DNA from: Hysterangium stoloniferum
Taxonomy: Eukaryota > Basidiomycota > Agaricomycetes > Hysterangiales > Hysterangiaceae
Length of the DNA stretch: 64,000 nucleotides
Assembly (NCBI GenBank): GCA_015178975.1
Contig: WHVD01000145.1
Coordinates: 1 to 64,000 of the forward strand
Direction of reading: 5' to 3'
The notes below the pieces were generated by a model that was not told the DNA's origin, did no database searches, and saw nothing but the letters and a program-made list of their open reading frames with translations. Positions 1 through 11,149 of the stretch are shown piece after piece. The position numbers and the translations under genes are program-made. Each line of letters starts with the position of its first letter. Position 1 is the first letter of the stretch.

Positions 1-1540
1 TGAAACGGCGATAAAAATTGGCGAAGCCTAAAAAGGATTGAATATCTTTAACCTTTCGGGGTTCCGGCCAATCTTGAATGACTTGAATTTTAGCGTCGTC
101 CATGCGGAGACCATCAGGTCCCATCATGAAGCCTAAGTATTCAACCGTGTCGACATCAAAAGAACATTTTTTACCATTCGCAAAAAGACCATGTTTTCGG
201 AGTCTTCGGAGGACTTCACGGACGTGTTCATCATGAAGTGTAGGGTCTTCGGAGAAGATGAGGATGTCGTCTAGGTACACAATGACAAAGACGTCAAGGA
301 GGTCGGAAAAGACATCATTGATAAAACGTTGAAAGACCGACGGAGCGTTGGTGAGGCCGAAAGGCATTACTAACCATTCAAAGGAGCCATAGCGAGTGCG
401 AAAAGCCGTTTTCCATTCGTCGCCTTCGGCGATCCGAACCAAATGATAGGCGTGTTTGAGATCTATCTTTGTATAAATTCGGGCCTTCCGAGGGGCGTCG
501 AGTAAATCGGAGATTAATGGTAATGGGTACTTGTCTTTTCGAGTAATCGCGTTTAGTCCTCGAAAGTCAACGCAAAGTCGAAGGGAACCGTCTTTTTTCC
601 GAACGAATAGGACAGGGGCTCCATAGGGAGACTTTGAGGGTCGGATAAAACCTATAGCCAAATGTTCATCCAAGAAATCTCGGATAGCCGATAATTCGGA
701 CTGCGAGAGAGGATAAACTGGGCCTAGGGGCGGATGTGAACCATCTTCAATATCAATTTTCAAATCGTAAGGCCTGTGAGGGGCGAGTCGATCGGCTTTT
801 TGTTTACTGAAGACATCTGCAAATTCATGGTATTTTTTAGGAACACCTTCTAAATCTGCGATCGGTTCGGTCACCGGGGATGCAAAGCGACCGGTGACTT
901 CGTCAACTTTAAGATTGACTGTAAATGCTCGGGAGCCGTCCAAATTGATGGCTCTCATAAAAGCTGCGGCGTTTATTAGAGAGACAGGTGGCGGAGAGCT
1001 CGGATTTGCCACGGGGGCCGGAGGTGCTGTAGAGGCCATATTTGCCGAAACAGGTGGAAACGGACCAGTCGTATCGGGTGCCGACGGGGTTCGGAAATGG
1101 ATACTGCTCAATACCCAATCAATCAACGGATTATAGCGGGTGAGCCAGTTATGTCCTAGAACCACGGAGCAGCTCGAGTCCAACTGTGTTACAAAAAACG
1201 TAACTGTCTGAAAGGTTCCACACGGGAACCGAAGTCGGAGTTCGCAGGCTTGCGAGATTACGGAGTTTGAGGTACCATCAAAAAGTCGGAGCGGAATCGG
1301 ATCTATTGCATAGGTTTTCAACTGATTTTTTCTGGAAAAACTTGTATCTATAAAACAATGGGTTGAACCTGAATCTATGAGAGCTCGAAAAGTGAAACTC
1401 CCGAGAGGTTCCGAAGTAAGATTTATGAACAAAGAATTAGGATCATACAATGCGGATGCGTTAAGATGACAATTTTCCGGTGTGCGAGGAGATTCAACGC
1501 AACTCTCCAACCGCACGGAATCCAGAGAGTTGCTTAATCT
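1..1540 (-). CDS. Pol of gypsy element A (protease and reverse transcriptase), 5' part
   Basis: A single open frame from the gag/pol overlap near 1540 to the left edge. The aspartic protease has its active-site segment FRALIDSGSTHCFID at about 1345-1390. A proline-rich linker follows, then the reverse transcriptase with KKDGSLRLCVDFRGLN, the catalytic VYLDDILIF box at about 260-285, and EYLGFMMGPDG before the window ends. RNase H and integrase are presumably beyond the edge. The frame is -1 relative to gag, and there is no separate start codon. I see no disabling mutation in the visible part. Confidence 0.88.
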
Positions 1541-2832
1541 TTTTTCGACTCGGCAGCCGGCTTGGCCGGTTGTGAGGTCGTGGCCGTGTTGGCCGATCGG
1601 GCTTTTGTGGCTTTTGGGCATGCAGCGACTCGGTGTCCGGGATCTGCACACAACAAACAAAGGTTGTTGTCCATTCGGCGTTGCTTTTCCTGTGGTAGGA
1701 GCTTGCCATCGGAGCCGAGTTTGCCAGTTAGGTCGGGTTTGTCTTTGTCTTGAGACTTATTCGACTGTTTGCCCTTGCCTTTTTTGTCGTTAGACCCTTT
1801 GTTTTCGGACTTCTTATCGGAAGTCGAGTTGCCAGTTATATTGGTGTTTTGGTTACCAGACTTGTTGGCATTTTTGTTGTCCGATGATTTTTTGTCCGAC
1901 GGGTTTTCGCGACTGATTTCCGAACGTCGTTCCCAGTATCGAGCGTCTGCGTTTTGGGCTTTCAGGCGCATGAGAGGGAGGGTTTTCGGCTTGCCGGTCT
2001 CTCCTTTGGAGACTTCGTCTTTGAGGCGAGACGGAAGGCCGGAGTAAAACTGGTAACGGAGGGCCGAATCGCCCCAGTCGCAACGCGCGGCGAGGTTGTT
2101 GAACTGGACGATATAATCGGTGATGCGCTGAGTGTCTTTCATTTTGAGATTAGAAAGCGCGGTTTCGGCATCGCCGGTTTGGTCGTAGGGGCCGAAGTTG
2201 GTTTCGAGTTCCTCGACAAAGGCATCCCAATCGTGGAGCCAATCGGGGTCTTCAGAGGTGAGGCCAGAAAATGCGGGTTCAAACCAGGCTGCTGCGGAAT
2301 CCTTAAGGTATGAGAGTGCGAAGTTTACCTTTCGGTCATCCGTTGCGAATGCAGCCGGGCGGTCCCGAAAGTTGAATCGACATTGCATAAGGAATGTCGG
2401 CAATTTCTTCGGGTTTGAGCCAGTAAATGGCTCGGGTTTGTTGACTCGGGTTTGCCCAGGTTCCTTTTCCTTGATATTGCTTTTAAGGAATTCATTAAGG
2501 GATCCTAGTGTACCTGAAAACAATTCCCATGTTTCTTCAGGGTCGAGAGCCGGTTTCTTCTTTGCAGACTTCTTGGAGCCACTAGCCTGAGGTTGGTCGC
2601 CATCCTCGGGTTCGTGTTCCGAAACTGGTTGATTGTTAATCTCCTCAGTTGCTTCGGGATCGGTTGCTTCAGTTACTTCTTCAGCATCGCCGGTAATCTC
2701 CACAAAGCGAGATTCTTCGGAGGTTTCTGGTAGCGGAGTTTTCTGAGTAGCTCGGGCTGTATACAGAAAAGGAGACTTGAGAGTGGAAGATTCTGCTTCG
2801 CCGCTAGGCTTGGCATTTTTCCTCGGAGGCAT
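1534..2832 (-). CDS. Gag of gypsy element A
   Basis: A 432-residue gag polyprotein that forms the retrotransposon particle. The N-terminal 110 residues are acidic and low in complexity. A retrotransposon-gag domain follows at about residues 130-270, with the AAAWFEP and FNNLAARCDW type segments. A lysine/asparagine/serine-rich linker comes next, then one CCHC zinc knuckle near residue 395 (C-LL-C-ADPG-H-RVAA-C, correct CX2CX4HX4C spacing). The ATG at 2830-2832 is the first in frame. The ORF ends at TAA 1534-1536, directly after a run of six A. The downstream pol frame overlaps this end in the -1 frame, which suggests Gag-Pol is made by ribosomal frameshifting. Confidence 0.9.
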   Translation of the reverse strand: MPPRKNAKPSGEAESSTLKSPFLYTARATQKTPLPETSEESRFVEITGDAEEVTEATDPEATEEINNQPVSEHEPEDGDQPQASGSKKSAKKKPALDPEETWELFSGTLGSLNEFLKSNIKEKEPGQTRVNKPEPFTGSNPKKLPTFLMQCRFNFRDRPAAFATDDRKVNFALSYLKDSAAAWFEPAFSGLTSEDPDWLHDWDAFVEELETNFGPYDQTGDAETALSNLKMKDTQRITDYIVQFNNLAARCDWGDSALRYQFYSGLPSRLKDEVSKGETGKPKTLPLMRLKAQNADARYWERRSEISRENPSDKKSSDNKNANKSGNQNTNITGNSTSDKKSENKGSNDKKGKGKQSNKSQDKDKPDLTGKLGSDGKLLPQEKQRRMDNNLCLLCADPGHRVAACPKATKARSANTATTSQPAKPAAESKKD

Positions 2833-3591
2833 GTTTAGACGGAAAATGCGAGTGTGAAATCAGAATATACTGTTAAGAACTGGAAACTGACTAATTGTCG
2901 GTGGCCGACAGGGACCGATCGGAAGGACTTGGCTTCAGCTTATGGGCTGCGCCCTCGCAAATATCCGCAGGATGTCCTTAAATTTCGGGCGGGCGAAGAC
3001 TGGTCCTAGTGAGTACCTTTCGGCGTGATACCGATCGGAATCGAAGGACAAGTCGAGCGTCGGGCCAAGGGGTCGGGGCCGGGAGTGGGCGAGCGCACGC
3101 GAAGGCGGATGGGGGAAGTCTTAGTATGAGACTGATACAGGTGTATGAGGGTATTCTGAGTCGATATTCTGATTGTCTAGTAACTACAATTACAGCGGGT
3201 TCATATACAAGTAACAGGCGTCTGGAAAATACTAATGGGGAGAAGGGCGGAACACGGTATTAACAATAAGCTTGACTAGGAACGGGAAGTTTATGATTAG
3301 TTCGGAGGCCGATGATAACCGAGAGCGGAATTACGATAAAAGGAAATGGTTCGAGGACTACAAATATAGATAGACATATGCGAAACATAAGATTGAACGG
3401 ATCAACATAATAAAGGGGACGTATCAAAGTTTGACCAGACAATACGAGTTATTTGACGTGGGCGTAAATGGAGTTTGATCTTCGCGAAACATTCGTCAGC
3501 TTCGGGGCCGATGGTTTCCGAGGGGACGACTTGAAACGTTGACAAGTGGCGATAACCTCGGGGCCGATAGGGTTGCGACACGGTCGTAACA
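2833..3591 (-). other. Leader and probable 5' LTR of gypsy element A
   Basis: GC- and CpG-rich noncoding sequence upstream of gag. A TGTTACGACC start on the minus strand at 3591 is a plausible LTR 5' end. The 3' end of the LTR could be at TGT 2872 or TGT 2897 (plus-strand positions), but neither is followed by an obvious TGG-type tRNA primer site. No second LTR is in the window to compare, so the boundaries are tentative. Confidence 0.35.
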
Positions 3592-3740
3592 GTTCATCAT
3601 CTTGCATTGTAGACCACAGTATTCTAGTGACTATGCTATTATTAAAAATAGTATGAGTTGACTTATTGTAATACACAATCTACAAGGGTTTAATAGACTT
3701 GCAATAGAAGTACTTGTGTCTCAATCAATGTGTCAGTTAA
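3592..3740. other. Left remnant of a CpG-depleted old sequence
   Basis: 149 bp between gypsy A and the copia LTR with no CpG dinucleotide at all. It is the left half of the copia pre-insertion site and ends with the target duplication GTTAA (3736-3740). The right half continues at 15107. No coding signal is seen. Confidence 0.6.
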
Positions 3741-3928
3741 TATTGAGATACAAGTGTCGAACTGGAGCGAGTGGAGCCGTGTATATGATGCAATAGGTGA
3801 TCCATATTATGATGTGGCTTATGATGTATCGATCCACTTAGGTGGATAAACTCTATCCACCTGTACGATATATATATACGAGAATTAGCATAACGAATAG
3901 TAACACATTTTACACTCGTTCATCTTCA
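3741..3928 (+). repeat. 5' LTR of the copia element
   Basis: 188 bp, from TATTGAGATAC to CATCTTCA. It contains a TATA-like tract (ATATATATAT near 3868-3879). Compared with the 3' LTR there are 7 substitutions, all transitions, and six of them sit in CpG on one side and TpG or CpA on the other. No indels. Confidence 0.93.
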
Positions 3929-3941
3929 GGTTATGGGCCCC
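3929..3941 (+). other. Primer-binding site matching the anticodon region of initiator tRNA-Met
   Basis: GGTTATGGGCCCC lies immediately 3' of the 5' LTR. It is complementary to the anticodon-stem/loop segment of eukaryotic initiator tRNA-Met (GGGCCCAUAACC) rather than to a tRNA 3' end. Drosophila copia uses such an internal half-tRNA primer. The last C is a small departure from the perfect match. Confidence 0.75.
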
Positions 3942-3989
3942 AGCCCTTCTTATCAGTAAAAGAACTTCGAATTGCCTAGGATTATTATC

Positions 3990-6610
3990 ATGTCTACCTT
4001 GGAGAAGATCAAGGACTACAAATTGAGTACAGGAAGTGCATATCAAGTCTTTCCGAAGTTGTGCAAAGACAACTATTTTACATGGAGTGCAAGTATGAAG
4101 ACAGTACTCGAATCCTTGAATCAGTGGAAAGTCGTAATCAGAGAATTGGCAGATCCCGCACGCGCTAAATTGGACGCCCCGACGAAAGATGAATTGGACA
4201 TCGAAGAAGCCTGGGTGCTTCGAAAGAAGAGGGCATATAGCGAAATAATGTTGTGTGTAGGAGACGAACCAAGGGTAGCTATTATGACCAATGATAATCT
4301 CGTTGATGCTTGGAATAAGCTAAAAAATACTTACGGAACATGTCTTGCTAACAGCCAGGCAATGTTACTCTCCGAACTCGTACGTATGAGGTACGATGGA
4401 ACTGGAATAATTGAGTATAAAGCCCAAATGGATTCTATCTGAATCAAGTTGTTAGAAGCAGGACACACAATTGCGGACCCTGATTACCTTAGCCTTTTTA
4501 TGAGCACACTTCCAGAAGATTTTGATATCATGTCGACAACGATCGACTACGACAAGGATACTGTCGAAGAAATTGTCAACAAGCTTCGGCAAATTGAAAT
4601 ACGAAAAGAAATACGCCCCGGGTTTGCAGACGGTTCTGCATTTCGCACTCAAGGTGATCCAATCAGGTTCTGTGGATGATCCCAGCATGGACGTGGGAAC
4701 TTGGGATGAGGTAGGCCAAATAACAGAAGTTCGCAAGGATACTACGAGTGTGGAGATTTATCCCATTGGGCACAAAACTGTCCGAAAAGGAAAAAGAAGA
4801 ATCTTCTGCAATCAAAGCAGGACAAAGGGCTGGCTAACGCACCTGATAACTCATCAACCTCAGTTTCAAGCCGAGGAATGTTTACAGCAGTGGATTCCGT
4901 ATTGTCAGGACATTATGTGCCAAAATATCCAGGACTTACATGATTTTATGGCGTATAATGTGCCGAAGAAGATTCAGATGGCGAATGGTGGTTACATTTA
5001 TGCCAAAGGTGTCGGAACGTTGAAATTGAATGTGTCGAGTTTTGGGCCGGAATTCATAGGCGAAATTCTGAATGTTGAATGGACACCCGAAGCAAAGGTA
5101 CGATTACTGAATCCTGCACAGCTCTTTAAGGATGGCTATCAAGTCGATCTTAATATAAATGGTTCAAAAATTATCGACTCGAATGGGCGAACCTTAGGTG
5201 AAGCCGTCGAAAGAGGGAATGTGTACCCATTCCAATTCATGACGATTCCAGCCTTGTCATCAATATGCAGATATACGAATTTGTCAGAAGGCGAATTACA
5301 AGAAAACTTGGACAACATACCAGTAGCGTATTCCACGAAATCACCAAGCAACTTGATGTTATGGCATCAGCGATTGGGACATCTACACACAGCCGCCATC
5401 CGAAATCTGGCACAGCATTTCGCATCTGGAATAGAAATTGACGATTATGAATAATTTGAAGCCAACTGTATTGCTTGCATCGAAGGAAAGCAGCATCAAA
5501 CCCCATTTAAGACTGGCTGAACTCGAGCGACGTGACTTGGAGAACTCCTTCACATGGATTTGGCTGGACCGATGGAGACGATAAGCTTCGATAAGAAAAA
5601 ATACTTTATAATAATCATTGACGATTACTCACGCACTGTATGGATTGACACGTTAGCAATCAAATCAGAGGCCATCCAGAAGATACGAGAATACATACAG
5701 AAACTCAAAATGCAGTTTGATGTGAAAGTCCAAGGTGTAATGGCAGACAATGGAACCGAATTCATCAATCTGGAAATCAAGAAATATTTATTGTCCAAGG
5801 GAATATCGCTGTTCACATCAGTTCCCTATACACCTCAGCAAAATGGAATTGCAGAAAGGGGCATACGCACAACTTCAGAGGGGGGTCGATCAATGTTGTA
5901 TTCATCGAAACTGCCCAAATTCCTTTGGTCAATAGCTATCAAGACGATGGCGTACCTGAAAAACCGAAGTCCGACTCGATCAAATGATGGACACATGCCA
6001 ATTGAACGAGTTACCGGAGCCAGATCTATCCCATTTGCGTATTTTTGGCAGTCCAGTTAGCGTCGCTGTCCCTAGACAAAAACGGCAGAAATTGGACCCA
6101 CGTTCTAGAATGGGCTACATGGTTGGATATGAACCATACTCCACCGGTTACTTGGTATGGTATCCTGGGTCTAGACGTATCGAAAAGGTACGAGACGCAA
6201 TATTCCACAAAAATGCAATGACATTGCCATCACCGGTCCTGTATGGAGATGAAGGGCAATTTAGGAATGTTGCAGATATGAAGGAAAATAACGAACCTCA
6301 ACTAAAGGTGATGCTGAATGAGCCGCAGCCTAGGCTCACGATACAGATTCCTCCACATCCAAGACCCACTGATGAAAAAGGAAAAGAAATCAGCAAATCA
6401 TCAGACCAGTCACAGCTAGTTTCGAATGTACCTGATATCCCACGTGGAATGTCATGATCCGGACATACAAGAGAAATAGCTGGAAGTACAATATTAGCAA
6501 ATAAGGATGAATCTGGGCACGATAACGGACTCATCATGTATTCCGTGATAGGAGATAATCCAACAATCCAAGAGGCACTTAACATGCCAGGAGAAGAAGG
6601 AGCCACCTGG
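3990..6610 (+). pseudogene. Decayed copia gag, protease and integrase
   Basis: Gag starts at ATG 3990 and runs in one frame to a degraded zinc knuckle near 4737-4782, whose first Cys is replaced by Tyr (Y-YE-C-GDLS-H-WAQN-C). Three in-frame TGA stops interrupt gag (4440, 4677, 4707). The protease region near 4888-4920 no longer shows a DSG active site. The frame then changes and integrase follows: an HHCC zinc finger (WHQRLGH to CIAC, about 5360-5480) and a catalytic core with DLAGPME, DNGTEF and an E in NGIAERGI (5554-6060). Stops lie at 5452 (TAA), 5518 and 5533 (both TGA). A further frame change near 5990 leads into the C-terminal part, which has a TGA at 6455 and runs to the gypsy insertion point at 6610. 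Confidence 0.88.
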
Positions 6611-6875
6611 TGTAAGGTACTTTGTACTGTAAGCGCAAAGTATCTTAACGGGGGAAGATGTGTACGAACTAGTTTCTTGTTTTTCAAGGACTTTTGAGAG
6701 CCTTATATACATAAAAAATAAACTGAGAGTGGTACGATCTACGCGAGTGGTACGATCTACGCGAGTGGTACGATCTACGCGAATGGTACGATCTATGCGA
6801 ATGCTTGATAATAAACACGTGACCTCTCAGTTATTGATGACAAGATCGCCGTGTAGGGAGTCTCACTCCCTTACA
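6611..6875 (-). repeat. 3' LTR of gypsy element B
   Basis: 265 bp. It differs from the other LTR at four positions, all transitions, three of them at CpG. A TATA box (TATATAAGG on the minus strand, 6701-6709) and four tandem 18-bp units (6729-6800) lie inside. Confidence 0.93.
6729..6800. repeat. Four tandem 18-bp units inside the gypsy B LTR
   Basis: The unit GTGGTACGATCTACGCGA is repeated four times. The last copy carries ATG and CTATG variants. On the element's minus strand the array lies upstream of the TATA box, so it may be an enhancer-like promoter repeat. The matching array in the other LTR is at 13244-13315, with a different mix of CG and TG variants. Confidence 0.9.
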
Positions 6876-7146
6876 CCTCCCGGGCACTCAAATATCGACT
6901 GTCCCCAGTTGATCTCCATGTTATGTTGATGTGACAATGGAACTGCTCCGATCATGCATTGAAGTGTGGAGGACGTTGATTGGAGATGCGAAGGATGTAG
7001 CGCCCAACGAGACAATAGAAGAGACACAAGTTCGCGCCCAAGTGAAGAGCTAGACATTGAAAGGGATCTCGCAGGGTAGTGGATGTTATTGCAGATGTGA
7101 TAAGTGTGCTGAGGGATGGACAGATGCGGTGAGTGTAGGGGCGAGT

Positions 7147-10100
7147 CTACTTGTCAGAGTTTGAAGGGCAAACATCATTGTACAGAATATCCTTGGGATC
7201 GACAAGCAAAGTGACTGGGATGATTGTACGAGAGCGTGGGTAGTATGGAATAAGGCGGAACACGGCATAGGGTTGTTTGCTAACTGCGCCATCCAGCTCA
7301 GCTAAGATATAGGCCCTATTTCGAGTCTGACGAACAACGATAAGTGGACCCAAGTAGCGCGGTTTTGTTTTGCGTGATAATTCTGTGTCAACACGCGAGT
7401 TCCTTACCAGCACGAGTGAGCCCTCCTTGAAATTGTAGTCAACTATGAGGTGTTCATGGTCTTTCTTGAACTGGGCGATAGATGCATAACGGGACTTCAG
7501 GACTCGTTCTTTGATAGCAGCAAGATCTACTGGTCGTTTTTCAAGTTGTCAAGCACGGAGGGCAACAAGTTCGCTGGTTGGAAGAGGGGTGTCAATTTTC
7601 GGCACGAGGTAAGTCGCTTCGACAACATCAAAAGGCAGAATTGGCTCGATGCCATGGGCTAAGTAAAATGGCGAATAACCTGTATCCTTCTTGACAGTGA
7701 CGCGATCGGCCCAAAAAACGTGAGACACAATTTCTGGCCAACGAGAGAGGTTGCCTTCGCAAGTTTTAATTAGGGATTCATGAATGGTACGATGGTTGCG
7801 TTCGACAATGCCATTAGCTTGTTTATTGTATGCAGAAATGCGAATGTGGTGGATGTGATATTTCGAGGCAAGCCAGTCCAATGCTGCAATGAAAGGAGTG
7901 CCATTGTCCGTAATGATTTCTGAAAGGGCACCCCAGCGACAGAGAATATCATTAAATATGAATTTTCCCAACGTTACTGCGGTTTCGTGTGCCAGTATCT
8001 TGAACTCCGGATACGAAGTAAGAGAACAGCGGCCCTGAACAATGTATTGTAAACCTGACACCTTTGGCATGTGCATAGTGTCGAGATGTGCACGTTGAAA
8101 GAGTGAGGCGGGGGTGGTGACCATAGGAGGAATAAAAACACGTTGTGTGCTACGGAGTTGGCATTCATGACACGTTTTGACAAACCATGCTACATCGCGG
8201 TCGAGTCCTGGCCACCAAAAGCGATCTGACAAATTTTTTCATGTCGAAAATGCCTGTTTGTGTCCCAGTTGATCATGTGCCTGCGAAATGAGAGAAAGAC
8301 GTTTGTTCAGATCAAGAATTACAAGGCGATGCATGCCTGAGTTGCTACGGTGCCAGAGTTTACTGTTTTTGACAAAAAAGCGGAGAGATCTTCGAATAAA
8401 TTGTTTTGTTCCTGCTTCAGACAGTCCAGGCGGTTTTTGAGTGGTTGAAAGAAAGTCGAAAATGAGGGGCAGTTGGGAATCCATGAAAATGTTGTCTTGA
8501 GTGCGGGGAATGTCACTTTGAAGAGAGCTGGTCGTGTCATTAAAGGAGAATGCCGAAAATGGGGAAGAAGAGGCGGAGTCGAGGGCATTGTTTGTGAAGT
8601 ATCCATTGTGATCTGTCCAACTAGTAATCCATACCCCTAAACCTAAAACATCGTCAATCCATCCATCATCCATATCCTCCACATCACCTTCCACACTTCG
8701 TCGCCTAGACAAACCATCTGGTCCTACGTGATCCTTCCCCAGGTACGTGTATGAGCTGAAATGTAAATAGCAAAATGGCTGCGATCCATCGATTCATCGC
8801 ATTGTTTGGCTGAATATCTGGGTTATTGAGCATTCCTTTAATGTACTTGGCATCAACTTCGAGATTGAAGGTAGGTAGACCAATAAGAAAAAGCCTGAGG
8901 GCTCTCAGAGCACGATAAACGCCATATAGTTCAATTTTTGGCTGTGAATAGCGAGATTCGCGATCGTTCCAAGCGATGGAGCCATATCTTGAGGGGCGTC
9001 GTTGGCCGTGTTCATCCAACTGATAGATAATCCATCCTACGGCGATATTTGACGAGTCAATGGCCACAATGATTGACCTTTTGCATGCGTAATCAAGGGG
9101 AATGAGTGCCGGTGCAGACGTTACAGCTTTTTTGAGTAAATCCATTGAATTTTGCTGAAGTGCTTCCCAAATGAAAGGTTTGTCTTTTCGTGTCAATGAA
9201 ACTAGGGGACGAGCGAGTTCAGCAAAGCGTGCAATGAAAATTCTAACCACTCCACAAGTGCCCAAGAAGCCTCGCACTTCAGTGAGATTTTCACAAGGCG
9301 GCCAGTTAAGGATTTTTGATATACGTGCTTGATCGGGGATACGGCCCTGATAGTTACATGTGTGGCCGACAATATTGACTTCCTTCATTCCAATGTAGAG
9401 TTTACTTGCTGAAAATGTCGCTCCAGCATGCTTCAAACGGTGAAATATCCTGTTAACGTCTAAAAAATGTTCCCAAACAAAACGTCGAATACCACAATTT
9501 TCGGGGATAGTTTCATAGCTGCCATCCTGCAACTCATAGCGTGTTTTGGGTCCCAAGATAGGTATATCATCGAGAAAAGGGGGGGCAATGTCAATTTCAT
9601 CCTGTAAAATAAAAGTAACGTGGCCTTGAAAGATAGAAACGGAATTGGACCATCCCATTGGCAAACATGTGAGACGATGGGGTCCAAGGGGGGTTTGGAA
9701 TGTCGTGAGGTCTCGGGATTGTTCTGCAAGTGGTGCATGATCATATCCTACATACAAGTCACCCAACGTGTAAATTGATCTTCCTGCGCAATGCTCAGCG
9801 TACGGTTCAATGTTGGGGGGAACACTGGCATCTTTGACAGTGACTGCATTCAGAGGTTGTAAGTCATGCACAATACGAAATTTCCCATTTTTCTTCGGCA
9901 CACAAAACCATCGTGATCGGTAAGAAGAGCCCGAAGGTTCGTAAACACCGCTGGAGATTTTCTGTTTGATAAACTGTATAATTTCGTCTTTGAGCCCAAG
10001 GGGAATTGGAATGTTTTTGAGGGCCCATGGTTCATGCTCAATGGTCGGAATAACTATGGGTGAAAAATAGTCAGTGCGGAACATGCCCCGCTCCAAATCA

Positions 10101-11134
10101 TTCCATGCTAGAGCTGATTCGTTGTAGAGGAGGACTTGAAAAGCTAATTTTAATTCTTCATTACTCAGAAACTCCCGATCAATCCTGAGTCCGTCCCAAC
10201 GTTCTTTTGTAAGCCGGGAACCAAACTTGACAATGTCGGGGGGGAGGGGTGAGAGGAGAGGTAAAGAATCGATAGGGTTGCTAGGGAACTGTCGCCTTGG
10301 CACTGCATCAGTAGGCATAGTCGTAGCCACAGGGCGAACTTTTCGGGAAACAGGTTTGTATTTTAGTGCAAGCGTAGGGGACTGAGAATCATAAACCGCA
10401 TGAAAATATTGCCCAGCAAAATGGGAGTGGGAAGAGAAGAAGGGTGTGTCGCTGGTTGTGGGGGGCGAAGCTAATAATGAAGCTGTTGAGCTGTTGGGGA
10501 CAAGGGCCAGAGGAAGCGGGAGGAGCCCTTCGTCAGAGAGATACAGGTTGGATGATGCATTTGGCACCCGCGGTTGTGAGTGTGGTCGCATTGGCACCCG
10601 TAGCTTGAATCCTGGCCTGGAAGGATCCTGTAGTAATAAAGTTTCACCAATATTTTCTGTGTCGGCCCTCGCTGATATTTGGAAAGGCCGGCCTAAGAGC
10701 AGACAATAAGGTGCATTCTGAATAATCCAAGCGTGAACATGGATTTCGACACCACCTATCAGAAGCTGCAGGTTCTCGATGATGCCAAATGTTGTACAAA
10801 CGCCACCATTAGCGTCACGCATGTTAAGTTTTAGGTCAGTGCTGAAAGGGAGTGCCATATCTTTTGCAGCAACTTTGCTTATGCACACAAGTTCCGAGCT
10901 GGGGTCATAAAGTCCTACTTCGGAAAATTTTCCTTGAATTTTGACATCCAATTCCATTATTGGGGCAGAATGGAGTGGCATAGCTTGCGTGAGCAGGGAA
11001 GATGCAGTGGCTGGGACAGTGGCAGGAAAAACAGGAATGCGGTTTACCTTACAACCGTCAACAAAAAGTTTTTGAACATCAGGTGATAATGCTAGAAGCT
11101 CGCCATGGGAAACTGAAACTGAAGAGTCTATCAT
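7147..11134 (-). pseudogene. Decayed Pol of gypsy element B
   Basis: It is read from ATG 11134 leftwards, in the same frame as gag and separated from it by one TGA (11150-11152). A protease-like segment (LYDPSSELVCI) stands where D-S/T-G would be expected. The reverse transcriptase has KKNGKFRIVHDLQPLN, GDLYVGYDH and the catalytic FLDD box (near 9560). RNase H has VAIDSSN near 9050. A frameshift occurs near 8720-8730, after which the frame resumes with GLSRRRSVEGD. The integrase zinc finger has GHK and CHEC, and the catalytic core has TMHMP, ITDNGTPF and VERNHR (about 7800-8090). A GPY-like YLGPLIVV segment follows near 7330. In-frame TGA stops lie at 8239-8241 and 7549-7551. It cannot encode a full polyprotein as it stands. 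Confidence 0.88.
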
Positions 11135-11149
11135 CCTTTCAAAGACCTT

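Larger units (their letters stand above)
1..3591 (-). mobile_element. Ty3/gypsy LTR retrotransposon A, truncated by the window edge
   Basis: Read on the minus strand, this is a leader/LTR region, then gag (2832 to 1534), then protease and reverse transcriptase running off the left edge at base 1. Gag and the visible pol are free of internal stops, unlike the two elements to the right, so this copy looks younger. The right boundary at 3591 is inferred. On the minus strand the sequence there begins TGTTACGACC, a common gypsy LTR start, and CpG content falls abruptly from rich to zero just beyond it. The left LTR lies outside the window, so LTR identity and target duplication cannot be checked. 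Confidence 0.85.

Noticed and set aside
1482-2590. Plus-strand ORFs of 90-130 codons over gypsy A gag
   Set aside because: They mirror the high-GC gag frame on the other strand and have no motif.
6660-6929. 89-codon ORF over the gypsy B LTR with a repeated VVRSTR peptide
   Set aside because: The peptide repeat is only the translation of the 18-bp DNA repeat in the LTR.
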